Shown one piece after another: positions 25,334 through 34,713 of a DNA stretch of 64,000 nucleotides; the first letter of the stretch is position 1, and the number at the start of each line of letters is the position of its first letter. This stretch comes from Vibrio sp. MEBiC08052 (lineage in GTDB: Bacteria; Pseudomonadota; Gammaproteobacteria; Enterobacterales; Vibrionaceae), in the NCBI RefSeq assembly GCF_001506075.1, contig NZ_KQ947475.1:3292631-3356630 (forward strand). The letters are read 5' to 3'. Position numbers and translations under genes: made by a program. The notes under the pieces are model-generated. The model did no database searches, was not told where the DNA came from, and saw only the letters and a program-made list of their open reading frames with translations.

Positions 25334-26272
25334 ATGCATTACTTTAATCGAGAACATGTTGAGCAAACCCTCTCCATCCCCCTTGCCATTGAGTTGAGTC
25401 AGATTGCGTTTGCTTTGCAAAGTCAGGGCAAAGTGGTGCAATCGGTCCGAAGTATTATTCCGGCGCCAGATGGACGATTGATGGGGACAATGCCGGCTTA
25501 TATTTCCGAAGGCAAATATTCGGGATTCGGCCTGAAATCTGTCTTGGTCGATTTTAATCCACACCAAGGTTCGGCTTCTCATGAAGGATGTATTCTGCTA
25601 TTTGATGAACAGGCAAACGGACATATGGTGGCAGTTGACGCAGGAGCCATCACCGCACTAAGAACCGCGGCCGCCTCCGCTTGGGCAACGCACTTACTTG
25701 CACCGCAACACGCAACCAAACTTGCCATTCTGGGCACGGGCCTGCAAGCACGTCAACACTTACTCACCATGCTTGCCGTCCGCCCGATTCAGGATGTTAC
25801 CGTCTGGGGCAGAAATCGGGCAAACGTAGATCAGTTTGCAACATGGTGTGCCGAGCATACCGCACTTAACATAACTGGCGCAGAAACACCGGCCGAAGCA
25901 GTCTCTGACGCAGATATTATCTGTACGGTAACGGCAGCCCGGAGCCCATTACTGCAACTTTGTGATTTACCACAAAGCTGCCATATCAATGCGATCGGTG
26001 CATCAGCAATTGGATTTCAGGAGCTGGATCCGGCAATCTATGGTGCGGTTGAGCATTATGTCGATTCACGAGAGTCATGCTGGAATGCCTCCCAGTGTCT
26101 CCAGCAAGCCAAAGAGAAAGGATACTTATCAACCGATCATTGCAGTCAAGAAATTGGTGAATTAGGAGAGCATAGCCTAGAAAAGCGTCCCGAACGCACG
26201 TTGTTTAAATCTGTGGGACTGGCGGTTCAAGATCTTGTTTTTGCCAGAGAAGTGCTTTATCAGAATCAATAG
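25334..26272 (+). CDS. Ornithine cyclodeaminase/mu-crystallin family enzyme
   Basis: A 312-residue NAD(P)-dependent enzyme. Members convert ornithine to proline, reduce cyclic imines, or oxidise amino acids. Visible features are the substrate arginines in VQSVRSIIPAPDG and ALRTAAASAWATHLL, the Lys in GFGLKSVLVDF, the nucleotide loop AILGTGLQARQHL, and the acidic residue in YVDSRESC. All standard catalytic positions appear present, so it should be active. Whether it acts on ornithine or on a pathway imine cannot be read from sequence. The nearby arginine/ornithine importer makes a cyclic amino acid product plausible. Confidence 0.85.
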   Translation: MHYFNREHVEQTLSIPLAIELSQIAFALQSQGKVVQSVRSIIPAPDGRLMGTMPAYISEGKYSGFGLKSVLVDFNPHQGSASHEGCILLFDEQANGHMVAVDAGAITALRTAAASAWATHLLAPQHATKLAILGTGLQARQHLLTMLAVRPIQDVTVWGRNRANVDQFATWCAEHTALNITGAETPAEAVSDADIICTVTAARSPLLQLCDLPQSCHINAIGASAIGFQELDPAIYGAVEHYVDSRESCWNASQCLQQAKEKGYLSTDHCSQEIGELGEHSLEKRPERTLFKSVGLAVQDLVFAREVLYQNQ

Positions 26273-26360
26273 CAGCCAACCACAAGGAGTCTGTTGCACC
26301 GTGACTATTTTCAAACACGGCTCAGATAAAATCCGTTCAATATAAGTAGGATAAATAACC

Positions 26361-26987
26361 ATGCTAGAATCAACACAAATATTAGCCTATGTTGCAGCCC
26401 TAGGCATCGCAGCTGCAATTCCGGGCCCCGGAATGACCGCATTAGTGGCCCGGAGCGTGAGTGGCGGCGCAATCACCGGGTTTACAATGCTGGCCGGGTT
26501 GATTCTGGGAGACTTGGTCTACCTGTCATTTGCGGTATTCGGTCTCGCGGTGATCGCACATCACTTCAGCACCTTATTCACATTGATCAGTTGGGCATCG
26601 TCTCTTTATCTGGCTTGGCTGGCGTGGCAATTTATTACCTGTAAGCCGGAAAGTATCCAGATCGATCAAAAGGCTTCCAGACGGGAGCTGACTTCAGCAT
26701 GGTTTTCCGGTTTTACTATTACTTTGGGCAACCCCAAAACAATCGCATTCTATCTGGCGATCTTACCGCTGGTCATTACCTTGGACACCGTGTCGATACA
26801 AACATGGGGATTACTGCTGGTGCCGCTCACCATTGCAGTATTAATCGCAGTCGGTTCTATCTTTATTTTGGGAGCACTAAAAGTCAGACGCTTCCTGGCC
26901 AGCCAAAATGCTCAGATGCTACTCTTTCGCAGTGCGGGCATTATGATGCTCGCCGCTGCCGGAAGTATGATTGCCAAAACATTGTAG
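26361..26987 (+). CDS. LysE/RhtB-family amino acid exporter
   Basis: A 208-residue inner-membrane exporter with about six hydrophobic segments and the family motif AIPGPGMTALVARS near residues 17-30. A second signature, TLGNPKTIAFYLAILPL, is at about residues 116-132. LysE-type proteins export basic, neutral or non-protein amino acids. It is the last gene of the run, 88 bases after the cyclodeaminase, and AGGAT precedes the ATG. Its position under the Lrp-type regulator suggests it exports the pathway product or protects against it. It ends 53 bases from the convergent argR-like gene. Confidence 0.9.
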   Translation: MLESTQILAYVAALGIAAAIPGPGMTALVARSVSGGAITGFTMLAGLILGDLVYLSFAVFGLAVIAHHFSTLFTLISWASSLYLAWLAWQFITCKPESIQIDQKASRRELTSAWFSGFTITLGNPKTIAFYLAILPLVITLDTVSIQTWGLLLVPLTIAVLIAVGSIFILGALKVRRFLASQNAQMLLFRSAGIMMLAAAGSMIAKTL

Positions 26988-27040
26988 CCAGATTTTGGGT
27001 AATAACGAGATGCCACACGAAACAACGTCAGCCATGACAT

Positions 27041-28003
27041 CTATTTCGCGTGTAACATTTTCGAGCGTTCCTCGCGAGGTGTCATGTGATAATAAGCTTT
27101 ATAAGCACTGGAAAAATGCGGACCGCTGGAAAAGCCACACAATAGCCCAATTTGGACAATCGAGGTATGGGTCGTCAGCAACAGCTGACGCGCCCGTTTC
27201 AAACGAAGCTGAAGGTAGTAGCGAGCAGGCATGGTGTCGAGGTAACGCTTGAACAGCCGTTCGAGCTGGCGACGAGAGATATGGACTAATTCGGCAATTT
27301 CATCCGTTGACAACGGCTCTTCCAGATTGTTTTCCATCAGTTCAACAGCCATCGTTAAACGCGGTTGGATATCCCCGCCAAACTGCTTAAATGGTAATCG
27401 CTGGCGCTCTTGTGCCGGCCGAATACGATCCATACAAAGCTGATCAGAAACAGCATAGGCCAGCTCTTTACCTTCGGTCTCTTCCAGAAAATCCACCAAA
27501 CAGTCGAGCGTTGCAGCTAACCCAGCCGTCGTAATAAGCCGCTCACATCGTTCATACAGATGGTCAGACAGCTCAATCGAATCATAACGCTCGCTAAAAC
27601 TATCCATGAAAGACCAATGGACAGCGGCACGTTGATGATGCAGCAACCCACTGTCAGCAAGCCAGAACACACCGGCATAGCTGGCAAGGATGGTTTTCCC
27701 CTGTTGATAAAAATGTTGCAGTTTTTTCTTTTCCAGCGGTGATACCGCCTCATCCGGTAGCGACTCACAGACAACAGCCAGCAAGTCACAATCAAAGGCA
27801 TCAGACCATACAATCGAATTGGGGAGGCAAGCGGATTGGGAGGACTCTACTACCGGAGTGACATACACACATCGAAATTTCTCTGCACCGAGAATATCAT
27901 TGGCAACGCGAAAAGGGGCTTCTAACGATCCAATTGCATACCAAGAGTAACGACCGGGCAGATAGATCGCGACTTGGTAAATCGATGAGGCAGCATTTAT
28001 CAT
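27041..28003 (-). CDS. argR: ArgR-like AraC-family regulator with DJ-1/PfpI-type N-domain
   Basis: A 320-residue GlxA-type transcription factor. An N-terminal DJ-1/PfpI-like domain spans about residues 10-185, and a C-terminal AraC double helix-turn-helix reads STDEIAELVHISRRQLERLF and VQIGLLCGFSSGPHFSSAYK. It follows the four aot-like transporter genes on the same strand, the arrangement of aotJQMOP-argR in Pseudomonas aeruginosa, where ArgR activates arginine uptake and catabolism. This is not the E. coli-type ArgR. A perfect 28-base palindrome separates it from aotP. An amidase or catabolic role is unlikely, given the clear HTH pair. Confidence 0.82.
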   Translation of the reverse strand: MINAASSIYQVAIYLPGRYSWYAIGSLEAPFRVANDILGAEKFRCVYVTPVVESSQSACLPNSIVWSDAFDCDLLAVVCESLPDEAVSPLEKKKLQHFYQQGKTILASYAGVFWLADSGLLHHQRAAVHWSFMDSFSERYDSIELSDHLYERCERLITTAGLAATLDCLVDFLEETEGKELAYAVSDQLCMDRIRPAQERQRLPFKQFGGDIQPRLTMAVELMENNLEEPLSTDEIAELVHISRRQLERLFKRYLDTMPARYYLQLRLKRARQLLLTTHTSIVQIGLLCGFSSGPHFSSAYKAYYHMTPREERSKMLHAK

Positions 28004-28034
28004 TCAGAGCACTTATGGTGTCAATACAAATATA

Positions 28035-28062
28035 AAAATGCAGCATCATGATGCTGCATTTT
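28035..28062. terminator. Perfect 28-base palindrome between aotP and argR
   Basis: AAAATGCAGCATCA pairs with TGATGCTGCATTTT with no loop mismatch, giving 14-base arms flanked by A and T runs. It begins four bases after the aotP stop (minus strand), so it can act as a bidirectional terminator that reduces argR expression relative to the transporter. Confidence 0.75.
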
Positions 28063-28066
28063 CGCG

Positions 28067-28840
28067 TTATTTTAAAGCACCGGAAAGAAACTGCTGCAAA
28101 CGTTCACTTTTCGGCTGACCGAAAACGGTTTCCGGATGCCCTTCTTCTTCAATTTTTCCCTGATGAAGAAAAATGACATGGTTTGAGACATGTCGGGCGA
28201 ATCCCATCTCGTGTGTCACCACGATCATGGTTTTTCCTTCTTCAGCGAGTTGCTGCATAATCTTCAGCACTTCACCGACCAGCTCAGGATCCAGTGCAGA
28301 TGTCGGCTCATCGAACAGCAACACTTCCGGTTCCATTGCCAAAGCCCGGGCAATCGACACACGCTGTTGCTGCCCCCCGGATAGATGGGTCGGATAGCTT
28401 TGTTGTGCCCGTTCGTCGATGCCAACTTTATTGAGATAAGCAATTGCTCTTTCACGCGCTTCCTGCTTACTGATGCCCAGTACCTGAATCGGTGCCACCA
28501 TCACATTTTCCAGCACCGTCATATGACTCCACAAGTTAAAATGCTGGAATACCATCGTCAGCTTGGTGCGCAGGAGCTGCAACTGTTTATGGTCACTCAC
28601 TTTGAGTTGTCCGTCTGAATCACGCTTCATCTGGATTTCCTGACCATTAATATAGATTGCGCCTGTCGAAGGTTTCTCAAGAAAATTCAAACAGCGTAAG
28701 AGTGTACTTTTCCCCGACCCGGACGATCCGATAATACTAATGACATCACCGGCATTCGCCTGTAAAGACACGCCTTTAATGACCTCATGCTGACCGTACT
28801 TTTTATGGAGATCACTGACGGCCAGTTTTGTGTTTTGCAT
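28067..28840 (-). CDS. aotP: Basic amino acid ABC transporter ATPase (AotP/HisP-like)
   Basis: A 257-residue cytoplasmic ATPase of the polar amino acid uptake family, likely serving arginine/ornithine import. Walker A is GSSGSGKST (about residues 36-44), the Q-loop is [11 protein letters not shown], the signature [15 protein letters not shown], Walker [16 protein letters not shown] and the switch His is in [10 protein letters not shown]. It closes the JQMP gene order. The 101-base gap before it holds a repeated GTTTCCTGAA. Confidence 0.92.
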   Translation of the reverse strand: MQNTKLAVSDLHKKYGQHEVIKGVSLQANAGDVISIIGSSGSGKSTLLRCLNFLEKPSTGAIYINGQEIQMKRDSDGQLKVSDHKQLQLLRTKLTMVFQHFNLWSHMTVLENVMVAPIQVLGISKQEARERAIAYLNKVGIDERAQQSYPTHLSGGQQQRVSIARALAMEPEVLLFDEPTSALDPELVGEVLKIMQQLAEEGKTMIVVTHEMGFARHVSNHVIFLHQGKIEEEGHPETVFGQPKSERLQQFLSGALK

Positions 28841-28941
28841 AATGCTTGTTCCTTAACAATCGGTTTCCTGAAAAAATCAGTTTCCTGAATCCTCAAGCCC
28901 GTCAAATGCGAGCCGCCACCGGAAACCTAAAAATCGATGTT

Positions 28942-29661
28942 CTAATGTTTGACTGGTATCGGATGCAAGTGACGCAACCATTTCTTTTCTGCTCGCCGGA
29001 ACAGCGCCACCAGCAAAAATGAAATCACTAAATAAAGTATGGCAGCAATCCCAAAGGCATGAAATGATTTATATGTCGCCGCATTCACATCTCGGGCGAT
29101 TTTAAGAATATCAGGCACCGTGGCCGTAAATGCTAAAGAGGTCGAATGAAGCATGATAATTACTTCATTACTATAGGCAGGAATCGCGCGGCGCAATGCT
29201 GAAGGAAGCACAATACACCGGTAGCGCTTCCAGCGAGAGAAACCGTATGCTTTCGCTGCTTCAATTTCTCCCTGATTGGTTTCGCGGATTGCACCGGCAA
29301 AAATCTCAAGGGTATAGGCACAGGTATTGAGAAACAGCGCAAAAATCGTGCAGTTATAGCCGCTACGAAAAAACCAGTTGAGAAACTCCGTCGAGCGGAC
29401 AAATCCCAGCGTGTATACACCTGTATAGAAAATCAGCAACTGAACATACAACGGTGTGCCACGGAAAAGATATGAAAATAGCCAGACGGGTAACGACAGC
29501 CAACGGTTTTTAGACACCCGAGCCAGTGACAATGGGATGGAGACAATAAATCCCAGCGATACGGAAATGACCAGTAACCAAAGCGTCACGGCAACACCGG
29601 TAAAGTGGTAACCATCCGACCATAAAAACGCTTTTCCGTAGCGTTCAAGTATTTCAATCAT
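28942..29661 (-). CDS. aotM: Basic amino acid ABC transporter permease (AotM/HisM-like)
   Basis: A 239-residue inner-membrane permease with five or so helices and the EAA loop EIEAAKAYGFSRWKRYRCIV, which docks the ATPase. It starts by an ATGA overlap with the stop of aotQ, indicating translational coupling. N-terminal TVTLWLLVISVSLGFIVSIPLS is typical of HisM/ArtM proteins. It pairs with AotQ as a heterodimer. Confidence 0.9.
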   Translation of the reverse strand: MIEILERYGKAFLWSDGYHFTGVAVTLWLLVISVSLGFIVSIPLSLARVSKNRWLSLPVWLFSYLFRGTPLYVQLLIFYTGVYTLGFVRSTEFLNWFFRSGYNCTIFALFLNTCAYTLEIFAGAIRETNQGEIEAAKAYGFSRWKRYRCIVLPSALRRAIPAYSNEVIIMLHSTSLAFTATVPDILKIARDVNAATYKSFHAFGIAAILYLVISFLLVALFRRAEKKWLRHLHPIPVKH

Positions 29662-30344
29662 GACAAACGACCTCTATGGCTGTATGCGTAGCGACGCTCC
29701 AGCCAATAAAATGCCAGATTTGATAATGTGGTAAAAATCAGATAAACCGCAGCAGCAACAATCGTAAAGTAGAAAAACTGATAGGTTCCTTTGCCGGCCA
29801 TTTGTGTTGCCTTGACGACATCGGCAAGGCCGATAATGGAAACCAGTGCGGTTGATTTGAGGATCACCAGCCAGTTATTGGACAAGCCCGGCAGGGCATG
29901 ACGCATCATCTGAGGAAAAAGAATCACCCGAAACACTTGCCATGGTGTAAAACCATAGGAAGTCCCGGCTTCAATCTGCCCTTTGGGAACCGCCAGAAAA
30001 GCCCCGCGAAAAGTTTCCGTCAAATAGGCACCATAGATAAAACCAATGGTCAAAACACCGGCTGTGAATGGATCAATGTTAATTTGTTGCCACCCCAGAA
30101 ATTCGGTGAACTGATTGAGGCCCAACTGCAAGCCGTAAAAAATCAGCATCATCAGCACCAAATCAGGAATGCCACGAATCAGTGTGGTATAAACATGGGC
30201 GAGCGCGATCATCGGACGGCTGCCAAATAGTTTGGCACAAGCCCCGAGCAATCCCAGAATAATTGAGAAAATTACCGAAAGAACTGCCAGTTCAATCGTC
30301 ATGATTGCACCATCAAAGATAATGCCACCATATCCATAAAGCAT
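29658..30344 (-). CDS. aotQ: Basic amino acid ABC transporter permease (AotQ/HisQ-like)
   Basis: A 228-residue inner-membrane permease. The EAA loop reads QIEAGTSYGFTPWQVFRVIL and the first segment TIELAVLSVIFSIILGLLGA is typical of HisQ/ArtQ. TLIRGIPDLVLMMLIFYG is a further strong family mark. It is separated from the binding-protein gene by a 58-base gap with a stem-loop and overlaps aotM by four bases. Confidence 0.9.
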   Translation of the reverse strand: MLYGYGGIIFDGAIMTIELAVLSVIFSIILGLLGACAKLFGSRPMIALAHVYTTLIRGIPDLVLMMLIFYGLQLGLNQFTEFLGWQQINIDPFTAGVLTIGFIYGAYLTETFRGAFLAVPKGQIEAGTSYGFTPWQVFRVILFPQMMRHALPGLSNNWLVILKSTALVSIIGLADVVKATQMAGKGTYQFFYFTIVAAAVYLIFTTLSNLAFYWLERRYAYSHRGRLS

Positions 30345-30364
30345 AATGCCTTCCTAAATAAATA

Positions 30365-30388
30365 CCGCTCCCTCAAACGAAGGAGCGG
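30365..30388 (-). terminator. Intercistronic hairpin after the binding-protein gene
   Basis: CCGCTCC (30365-30371) pairs with GGAGCGG (30382-30388), and TATTTATTT follows on the minus strand. Such partial terminators after the binding-protein gene commonly give it more transcript than the permeases. Confidence 0.65.
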
Positions 30389-30402
30389 AAAGGAGTGACG
30401 GC

Positions 30403-31182
30403 TTATTTACCGTAAATATCAAAATCAAAGTATTGCTTAGCAATCGCATCATAGGTGCCATCTTTCAGCATGTCGCTCAGAGCAGCATTGATTTTATTTT
30501 TGAGTGCCTGATCAGTTTTACGCACCCCGATCCCGGCACCGACACCAAAGTATTTTTCATCATTGACTTCCGGACCGCTGAAGGCAAACCCTTTGCCAAC
30601 CGGACGATTCAAGAAGCCATCGCTCGCAGCAACGGCATCCTGAAATGCAGTATCAAGACGGCCGTTCACTAAGTCAGCATAGACCTGATCCTGATTCTGA
30701 TAAGTCACGACATCCACACCTTTAGGGGCCCATTGCTCTTTTGCATAAGTTTCAGCCGTGGTTCCCTGAAAAACACCAACACGTTTACCACCCAATGACG
30801 CAGCTGTCGGTTGCAGAGTCACCCCTTTTGGAGCGACTAAACGAGCAGGCGTGCCATACAGCTTATCTGTAAAGTCAATTTCCTGCTGACGCTGTGGCGT
30901 GATCGACATAGAAGAGAGAATTGCATCAATTTTTTTCGCTTTCAGCGAAGGAATCAAGCCATCGAAGTCACTTTCAACCCAGACACAGTGCGCATCAATT
31001 CGCTTACAAATTTCTTTGCCTAAATCGATATCAAATCCGGTCAGAGTGCCGTCTGGTTTCTTCATCTCAAAAGGTGCATATCCAGGCTCAACACCCAGCC
31101 GAACCAGCGGCTGATCCGCGGCCTGGACAAAAGGAGCAGCGAGAGTCAGCAGAAGCAGACTCAAATTCGTTATTCTTTTCAT
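30403..31182 (-). CDS. aotJ: Periplasmic basic amino acid binding protein (AotJ/ArgT-like)
   Basis: A 259-residue exported solute-binding protein with a signal peptide (about residues 1-21, LLLLTLAAPFVQA). The mature protein opens RLGVEPGYAPFEMKKPDG and FDIDLGKEICKR, both signature for lysine/arginine/ornithine or histidine binding proteins. Ligand-contact segments ILSSMSITPQRQQEIDFTD and YFGVGAGIGVRK are also visible. It is the first gene of the operon, transcribed from the 527-base AT-rich region upstream. The precise ligand (arginine, ornithine, lysine or histidine) is inferred from the argR pairing. Confidence 0.9.
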   Translation of the reverse strand: MKRITNLSLLLLTLAAPFVQAADQPLVRLGVEPGYAPFEMKKPDGTLTGFDIDLGKEICKRIDAHCVWVESDFDGLIPSLKAKKIDAILSSMSITPQRQQEIDFTDKLYGTPARLVAPKGVTLQPTAASLGGKRVGVFQGTTAETYAKEQWAPKGVDVVTYQNQDQVYADLVNGRLDTAFQDAVAASDGFLNRPVGKGFAFSGPEVNDEKYFGVGAGIGVRKTDQALKNKINAALSDMLKDGTYDAIAKQYFDFDIYGK

Positions 31183-31709
31183 AGTGATATCTCATTCATA
31201 TATGATAAACGTTGAAAACAGCACAATTCATGCCATAGGTGACTATTCTTTCCAACCGCTGGGAGAAGAGAATATATTTAAACACCTAAAATGCATGAAT
31301 ACTTAAATAGATGCCTCAAAACGGGGATTCTACTGCATATAAATATAAAGTGCTTCTGATATTTTCAATTTTATCGATATTTTATATATGCACAATTGAG
31401 ACACATTTATTGCACTATACCAATGCATAACAACAACTTTTTCACGGTTAACATACAATTTAGCAACAAATGTAAAGTGAAAATAAAAAATGCCACACCA
31501 GTTTCATTCATGCAAGATACGATGAATACAAACAAATATGCGGCATATTGCACCGATTAGTAGTTGAATCTGTTGTTCGCTTTCAATTGGCATCACAGCC
31601 CGTTAAAAGGTATGTCGATTTAGCATCGGTGCTGACTCAAAATCGACGTCAGTGAGGCGAAACAGATGCATCAAGACTTCAAATAGTTCAGTCATAATGC
31701 TCTTATGGC
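31183..31709. other. AT-rich control region of the aot operon
   Basis: No gene is supported here. The half next to aotJ should contain its promoter; an arginine-box-like TGAATACTTAAAT near 31298 is too weak to claim. The half next to the GST gene holds a 30-codon frame (31603-31695, minus) just after the GST stop with AAGAG before its ATG, which is too short to accept. Confidence 0.4.
31614..31647 (-). terminator. Possible terminator of the GST gene
   Basis: GTCGATTT (31614-31621) pairs with AAATCGAC (31640-31647), and ATACCTTTT follows on the minus strand about 60 bases after the GST stop. Confidence 0.45.
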
Positions 31710-32369
31710 TCACTTATTGACCGGCTCTCCGGCTTCATCTGCTGCAACAATTTCAGTTTCCTCAAGCGCCGCATCAATCCATTGCTGCAACGCCGGACAC
31801 GACAAGACATGATTCACATATTTCTGCGCCGTTTCCCCAAGGCTCAACTGATACGTTTTTAAACGCATCACAACAGGCGCAAACATCGCATCAGCAATAG
31901 AGTACCGACCAAACAGCCATCCCCCCTGATCGGCAAAGCGCACCATCTGCCCGGCAAAAATTGCTTCAATCCGTTTGAGATCCTGCTGCGCAGCTTCAGA
32001 CAAATTCAGTGAACGAGTTGCGCGGATATTCATCGGTGCTTCACTACGCAGGGCCGGAAAGCCCGAATGCATTTCTGCCGCCAACGAACGCGCGTTAGCC
32101 TTATCTTTGGGATCGGCTGGCCATGCTTTTCCCGCAAGATAGGTATCATTGATATATTCACAGATCGCGAGTGAATCCCATACGGTGACGTCACCATCGA
32201 TCAGGCAAGGGACTTTCAGCGTTGGTGTCACCGATGACAAAGCAGCATAAAACTGTGGCGTATCAAGCGGTAACTGAACTTCATCGAATGCAATATTTGA
32301 TTTTGCCAATAAAATCCATGGCCTGAGTGACCACGTTGAATAATTTTTATTCCCGATATATAGCTTCAT
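31710..32369 (-). CDS. Glutathione S-transferase family protein
   Basis: A 219-residue cytoplasmic GST-like protein. The N-terminal thioredoxin fold starts MKLYIGNKNYSTWSLRPWI, with Ser as the likely glutathione-activating residue. TLKVPCLIDGD holds the cis-Pro, and VWDSLAICEYI is the usual glutathione gamma-glutamyl site. The C-terminal all-helical domain includes GWLFGRYSIADAMFAPVV. The ATG at 32369 has GGAG eight bases upstream; the longer frame to 32423 has no similarity. It stands alone between terminators. The substrate is not predictable. Confidence 0.9.
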   Translation of the reverse strand: MKLYIGNKNYSTWSLRPWILLAKSNIAFDEVQLPLDTPQFYAALSSVTPTLKVPCLIDGDVTVWDSLAICEYINDTYLAGKAWPADPKDKANARSLAAEMHSGFPALRSEAPMNIRATRSLNLSEAAQQDLKRIEAIFAGQMVRFADQGGWLFGRYSIADAMFAPVVMRLKTYQLSLGETAQKYVNHVLSCPALQQWIDAALEETEIVAADEAGEPVNK

Positions 32370-32423
32370 TGGTGGACTCCAAGATTGACGAGATGAGAAA
32401 TGGAATGCGGGAGAGAAAATCAC

Positions 32424-32448
32424 CAGCCTGAGCGCGATGCTCAGGCTG
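32424..32448 (-). terminator. Terminator after the chemoreceptor at 32469
   Basis: CAGCCTGAGC (32424-32433) and GCTCAGGCTG (32439-32448) form a ten-base-pair stem with a five-base loop, 20 bases past the chemoreceptor stop. GTGATTTTCTC follows on the minus strand. Confidence 0.75.
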
Positions 32449-32468
32449 AGTGGTTGTCATGAAACAAA

Positions 32469-34214
32469 TTATTCAATTTTAAACTTATTTACAATCGCTA
32501 ATAATTGCTGATTGATGGTAATCAAGCGGCGTGTTGTCTCTGCGGTATTGTCACCATTGTCGTTGATGGTATGCATCACTTCACGAATTGCGACCATACT
32601 CCGGTTAATATCTTCGGTCACACTACTTTGCTCTTCGGCTGACGTTGCAATCTGAATCGACAAGTCGTTAATTTCATTGACCGCCGACGTCACTTTATCC
32701 AATGAAGACACCACCACAGTTGTCGATTCTTCGGTTATCCGACAACTGTTACGAGTCGATTCCATACTGGAAACCACGGTTGCTGTTCCGGCTTTCAAGC
32801 GATCTAACATCTGGACAATGTCCTCGGTACTCCGATGGGTTCGTGACGCTAACGCCCGCACCTCATCAGCAACGACCGCAAAACCACGCCCTTGGTCTCC
32901 GGCTCTCGCTGCCTCAATCGCAGCATTCAAAGCCAGTAGGTTAGTCTGTTCGGCAATACCACCGATTTCACCCAGTAATTTACCGATTTCTTCTGTATGC
33001 ATGTTCATATCAGCAATGAATCGAGCCGTTTCTTCCACTTCTTCTGCCAATGCACCGACTTGTGAAACGGCCCGTTGTACCACTTCTTTAGAATGCTCAG
33101 CTTCACTATTTGTCGCTTCTGTCTGGCTTGCGGTGTTGGCCGCATTCTCTGCAACAACAGATGCTGTCGAGCTCATTTCATTCACTGCTGTCACTGTCAA
33201 TTCAATTTCCTGACTATGTGACTGGAGCAATTTACTATTCGAATCGGTTTGCTGTTCAAGTTGGGCGATTTCCTGACTAATCGTATCCGTCGATTCCCTC
33301 ACCTGTCGCATCATGTTCTGTAAATTCTCGATAAACTGATTAATACCACTCGCGATCATGCCCAGTTCATCTTTTGAATCCACCTTCAGACGATGAGTCA
33401 GGTCACCATTTCCATCTGCCAGATCAGCAATCAGATTTTTCAACAAAAGAATCGGCTTAAACACCCAGTTAATCAGGAGAATGGCTATCGGAATCAAAAT
33501 AATCGCGGCAATGATCAACGCAATGGTAATGCTGCCATTCAGTGCATCGGTATCATGCTGAATATAGTCGTTATCGATATATCCGGTGAGTATCCACTCT
33601 TTTCCGGCAACATTGATCTTCGCTGTCAGTGGCGTCAGATTATGCCCTTCAGCTTTATTGGAAAAGATCTGAGTTTGCTTGTCATCCACCAGCTCAAGAT
33701 AACTGCCATTCGTAGACATTGAACTTAGCAGATCACCGAGAGAAGAGAGGTCAATGTAGAAAATATTTCCAGAATCTTTGTTCTCAGGCACGGTAATCGT
33801 GATCGTTGGTTTTCCATTATCAATAAAGACATTACTCACGGTCAGCTTACCATCTGCCTGTTTAAAGATATCCATGTATGGCTGAGCTTCCTGCGGATCT
33901 TTAATTGCGCCATCTCGATTGATAGTCATCCCGAACGCAACTTTAATCGCATCTCTGAAGCCAGTTTTTTCTATCGCCTGTTTGACCTCGTAAAAACTGA
34001 ACTTAGTTGACTGAGCCAGAACTATATTGTCTTTAAGCTTCCCTTCCACCACAGAACGGATCGTATCAATCTGTGTCCGGATCACTTGGCTATCACTTTG
34101 ATGTATATAGCGACTGATATAAAAATTAGCACTAACGTAGGCAGTGAATATCGTTACACAGATAATTGCAACAACGATAGCAAGCAATTTAGTCTTAAAT
34201 GATACCTTTTTCAT
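32469..34214 (-). CDS. Methyl-accepting chemotaxis protein, Cache-type sensor
   Basis: A 581-residue transmembrane chemoreceptor. TM1 is at about residues 9-29 ([20 protein letters not shown]). A periplasmic domain to about 225 has Cache-like segments ([12 protein letters not shown] and [11 protein letters not shown]), then comes TM2 ([20 protein letters not shown]), HAMP ([17 protein letters not shown]) and the signalling domain with [20 protein letters not shown], followed by [12 protein letters not shown]. The ATG at 34214 has GGA seven bases upstream and starts [14 protein letters not shown] longer frame to 34283 is less likely. No CheR pentapeptide is present at the C-terminus. Confidence 0.93.
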   Translation of the reverse strand: MKKVSFKTKLLAIVVAIICVTIFTAYVSANFYISRYIHQSDSQVIRTQIDTIRSVVEGKLKDNIVLAQSTKFSFYEVKQAIEKTGFRDAIKVAFGMTINRDGAIKDPQEAQPYMDIFKQADGKLTVSNVFIDNGKPTITITVPENKDSGNIFYIDLSSLGDLLSSMSTNGSYLELVDDKQTQIFSNKAEGHNLTPLTAKINVAGKEWILTGYIDNDYIQHDTDALNGSITIALIIAAIILIPIAILLINWVFKPILLLKNLIADLADGNGDLTHRLKVDSKDELGMIASGINQFIENLQNMMRQVRESTDTISQEIAQLEQQTDSNSKLLQSHSQEIELTVTAVNEMSSTASVVAENAANTASQTEATNSEAEHSKEVVQRAVSQVGALAEEVEETARFIADMNMHTEEIGKLLGEIGGIAEQTNLLALNAAIEAARAGDQGRGFAVVADEVRALASRTHRSTEDIVQMLDRLKAGTATVVSSMESTRNSCRITEESTTVVVSSLDKVTSAVNEINDLSIQIATSAEEQSSVTEDINRSMVAIREVMHTINDNGDNTAETTRRLITINQQLLAIVNKFKIE

Positions 34215-34713
34215 ACTATATCCATGACCCTTTCTCAATTTGTAGCCAGCGATGACCGCTACATTCCATAATGTGGTATACAAACAAAAAGTGTTCCATT
34301 TAAATTATAACAAAAACAGATATATCAAAAAAATGTCATATCCGACACTTTTAGACATCATACGACGTATATCGACAGTTGGAACATATTCTGTAATTTT
34401 ATGGTGCCTATTCGCAAAAACTAAAAAAATCGTACCGTTGGAGAAGCTGACAATTATTTGCTAGGTTTTAGCTCAAAACACTATTTTAAAAATTTTGATC
34501 ACATTTTTGGCAATTTGCAGCTAAAAGTGAATATAAATCAATTTAAAGTCCCTGTATTTGGGATCTTCCTCATTCTTTTCAGATCGCTGTTGCTGTACAG
34601 AAAGCTGTTGATATGCAATCAAATACAATAAATTAGGGAGAATCCACGACTCTCCCCTAAACAAAATACCTCATATTCCATGGGTCGTATTACGGTCAAT
34701 ACTCCCCTGAATA
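34215..34713. other. AT-rich gap between two chemoreceptor genes
   Basis: This gap carries the promoter of the chemoreceptor at 34214 and the terminator of the one ending at 34714. Nothing else is recognised; a 70-codon plus-strand frame here overlaps the upstream leader and has no ribosome site. Confidence 0.4.
34635..34657 (-). terminator. Terminator of the chemoreceptor at 34714
   Basis: GGGAGA (34636-34641) pairs with TCTCCC (34651-34656). On the minus strand TAATTTATT follows. Confidence 0.55.

Noticed and set aside
31603-31695. 30-codon frame after the GST stop
   Set aside because: A ribosome-like AAGAG is present, but it is too short, overlaps a hairpin and has no recognisable feature.
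34252-34464. 70-codon frame upstream of a chemoreceptor
   Set aside because: It overlaps the leader on the opposite strand and has no ribosome site.
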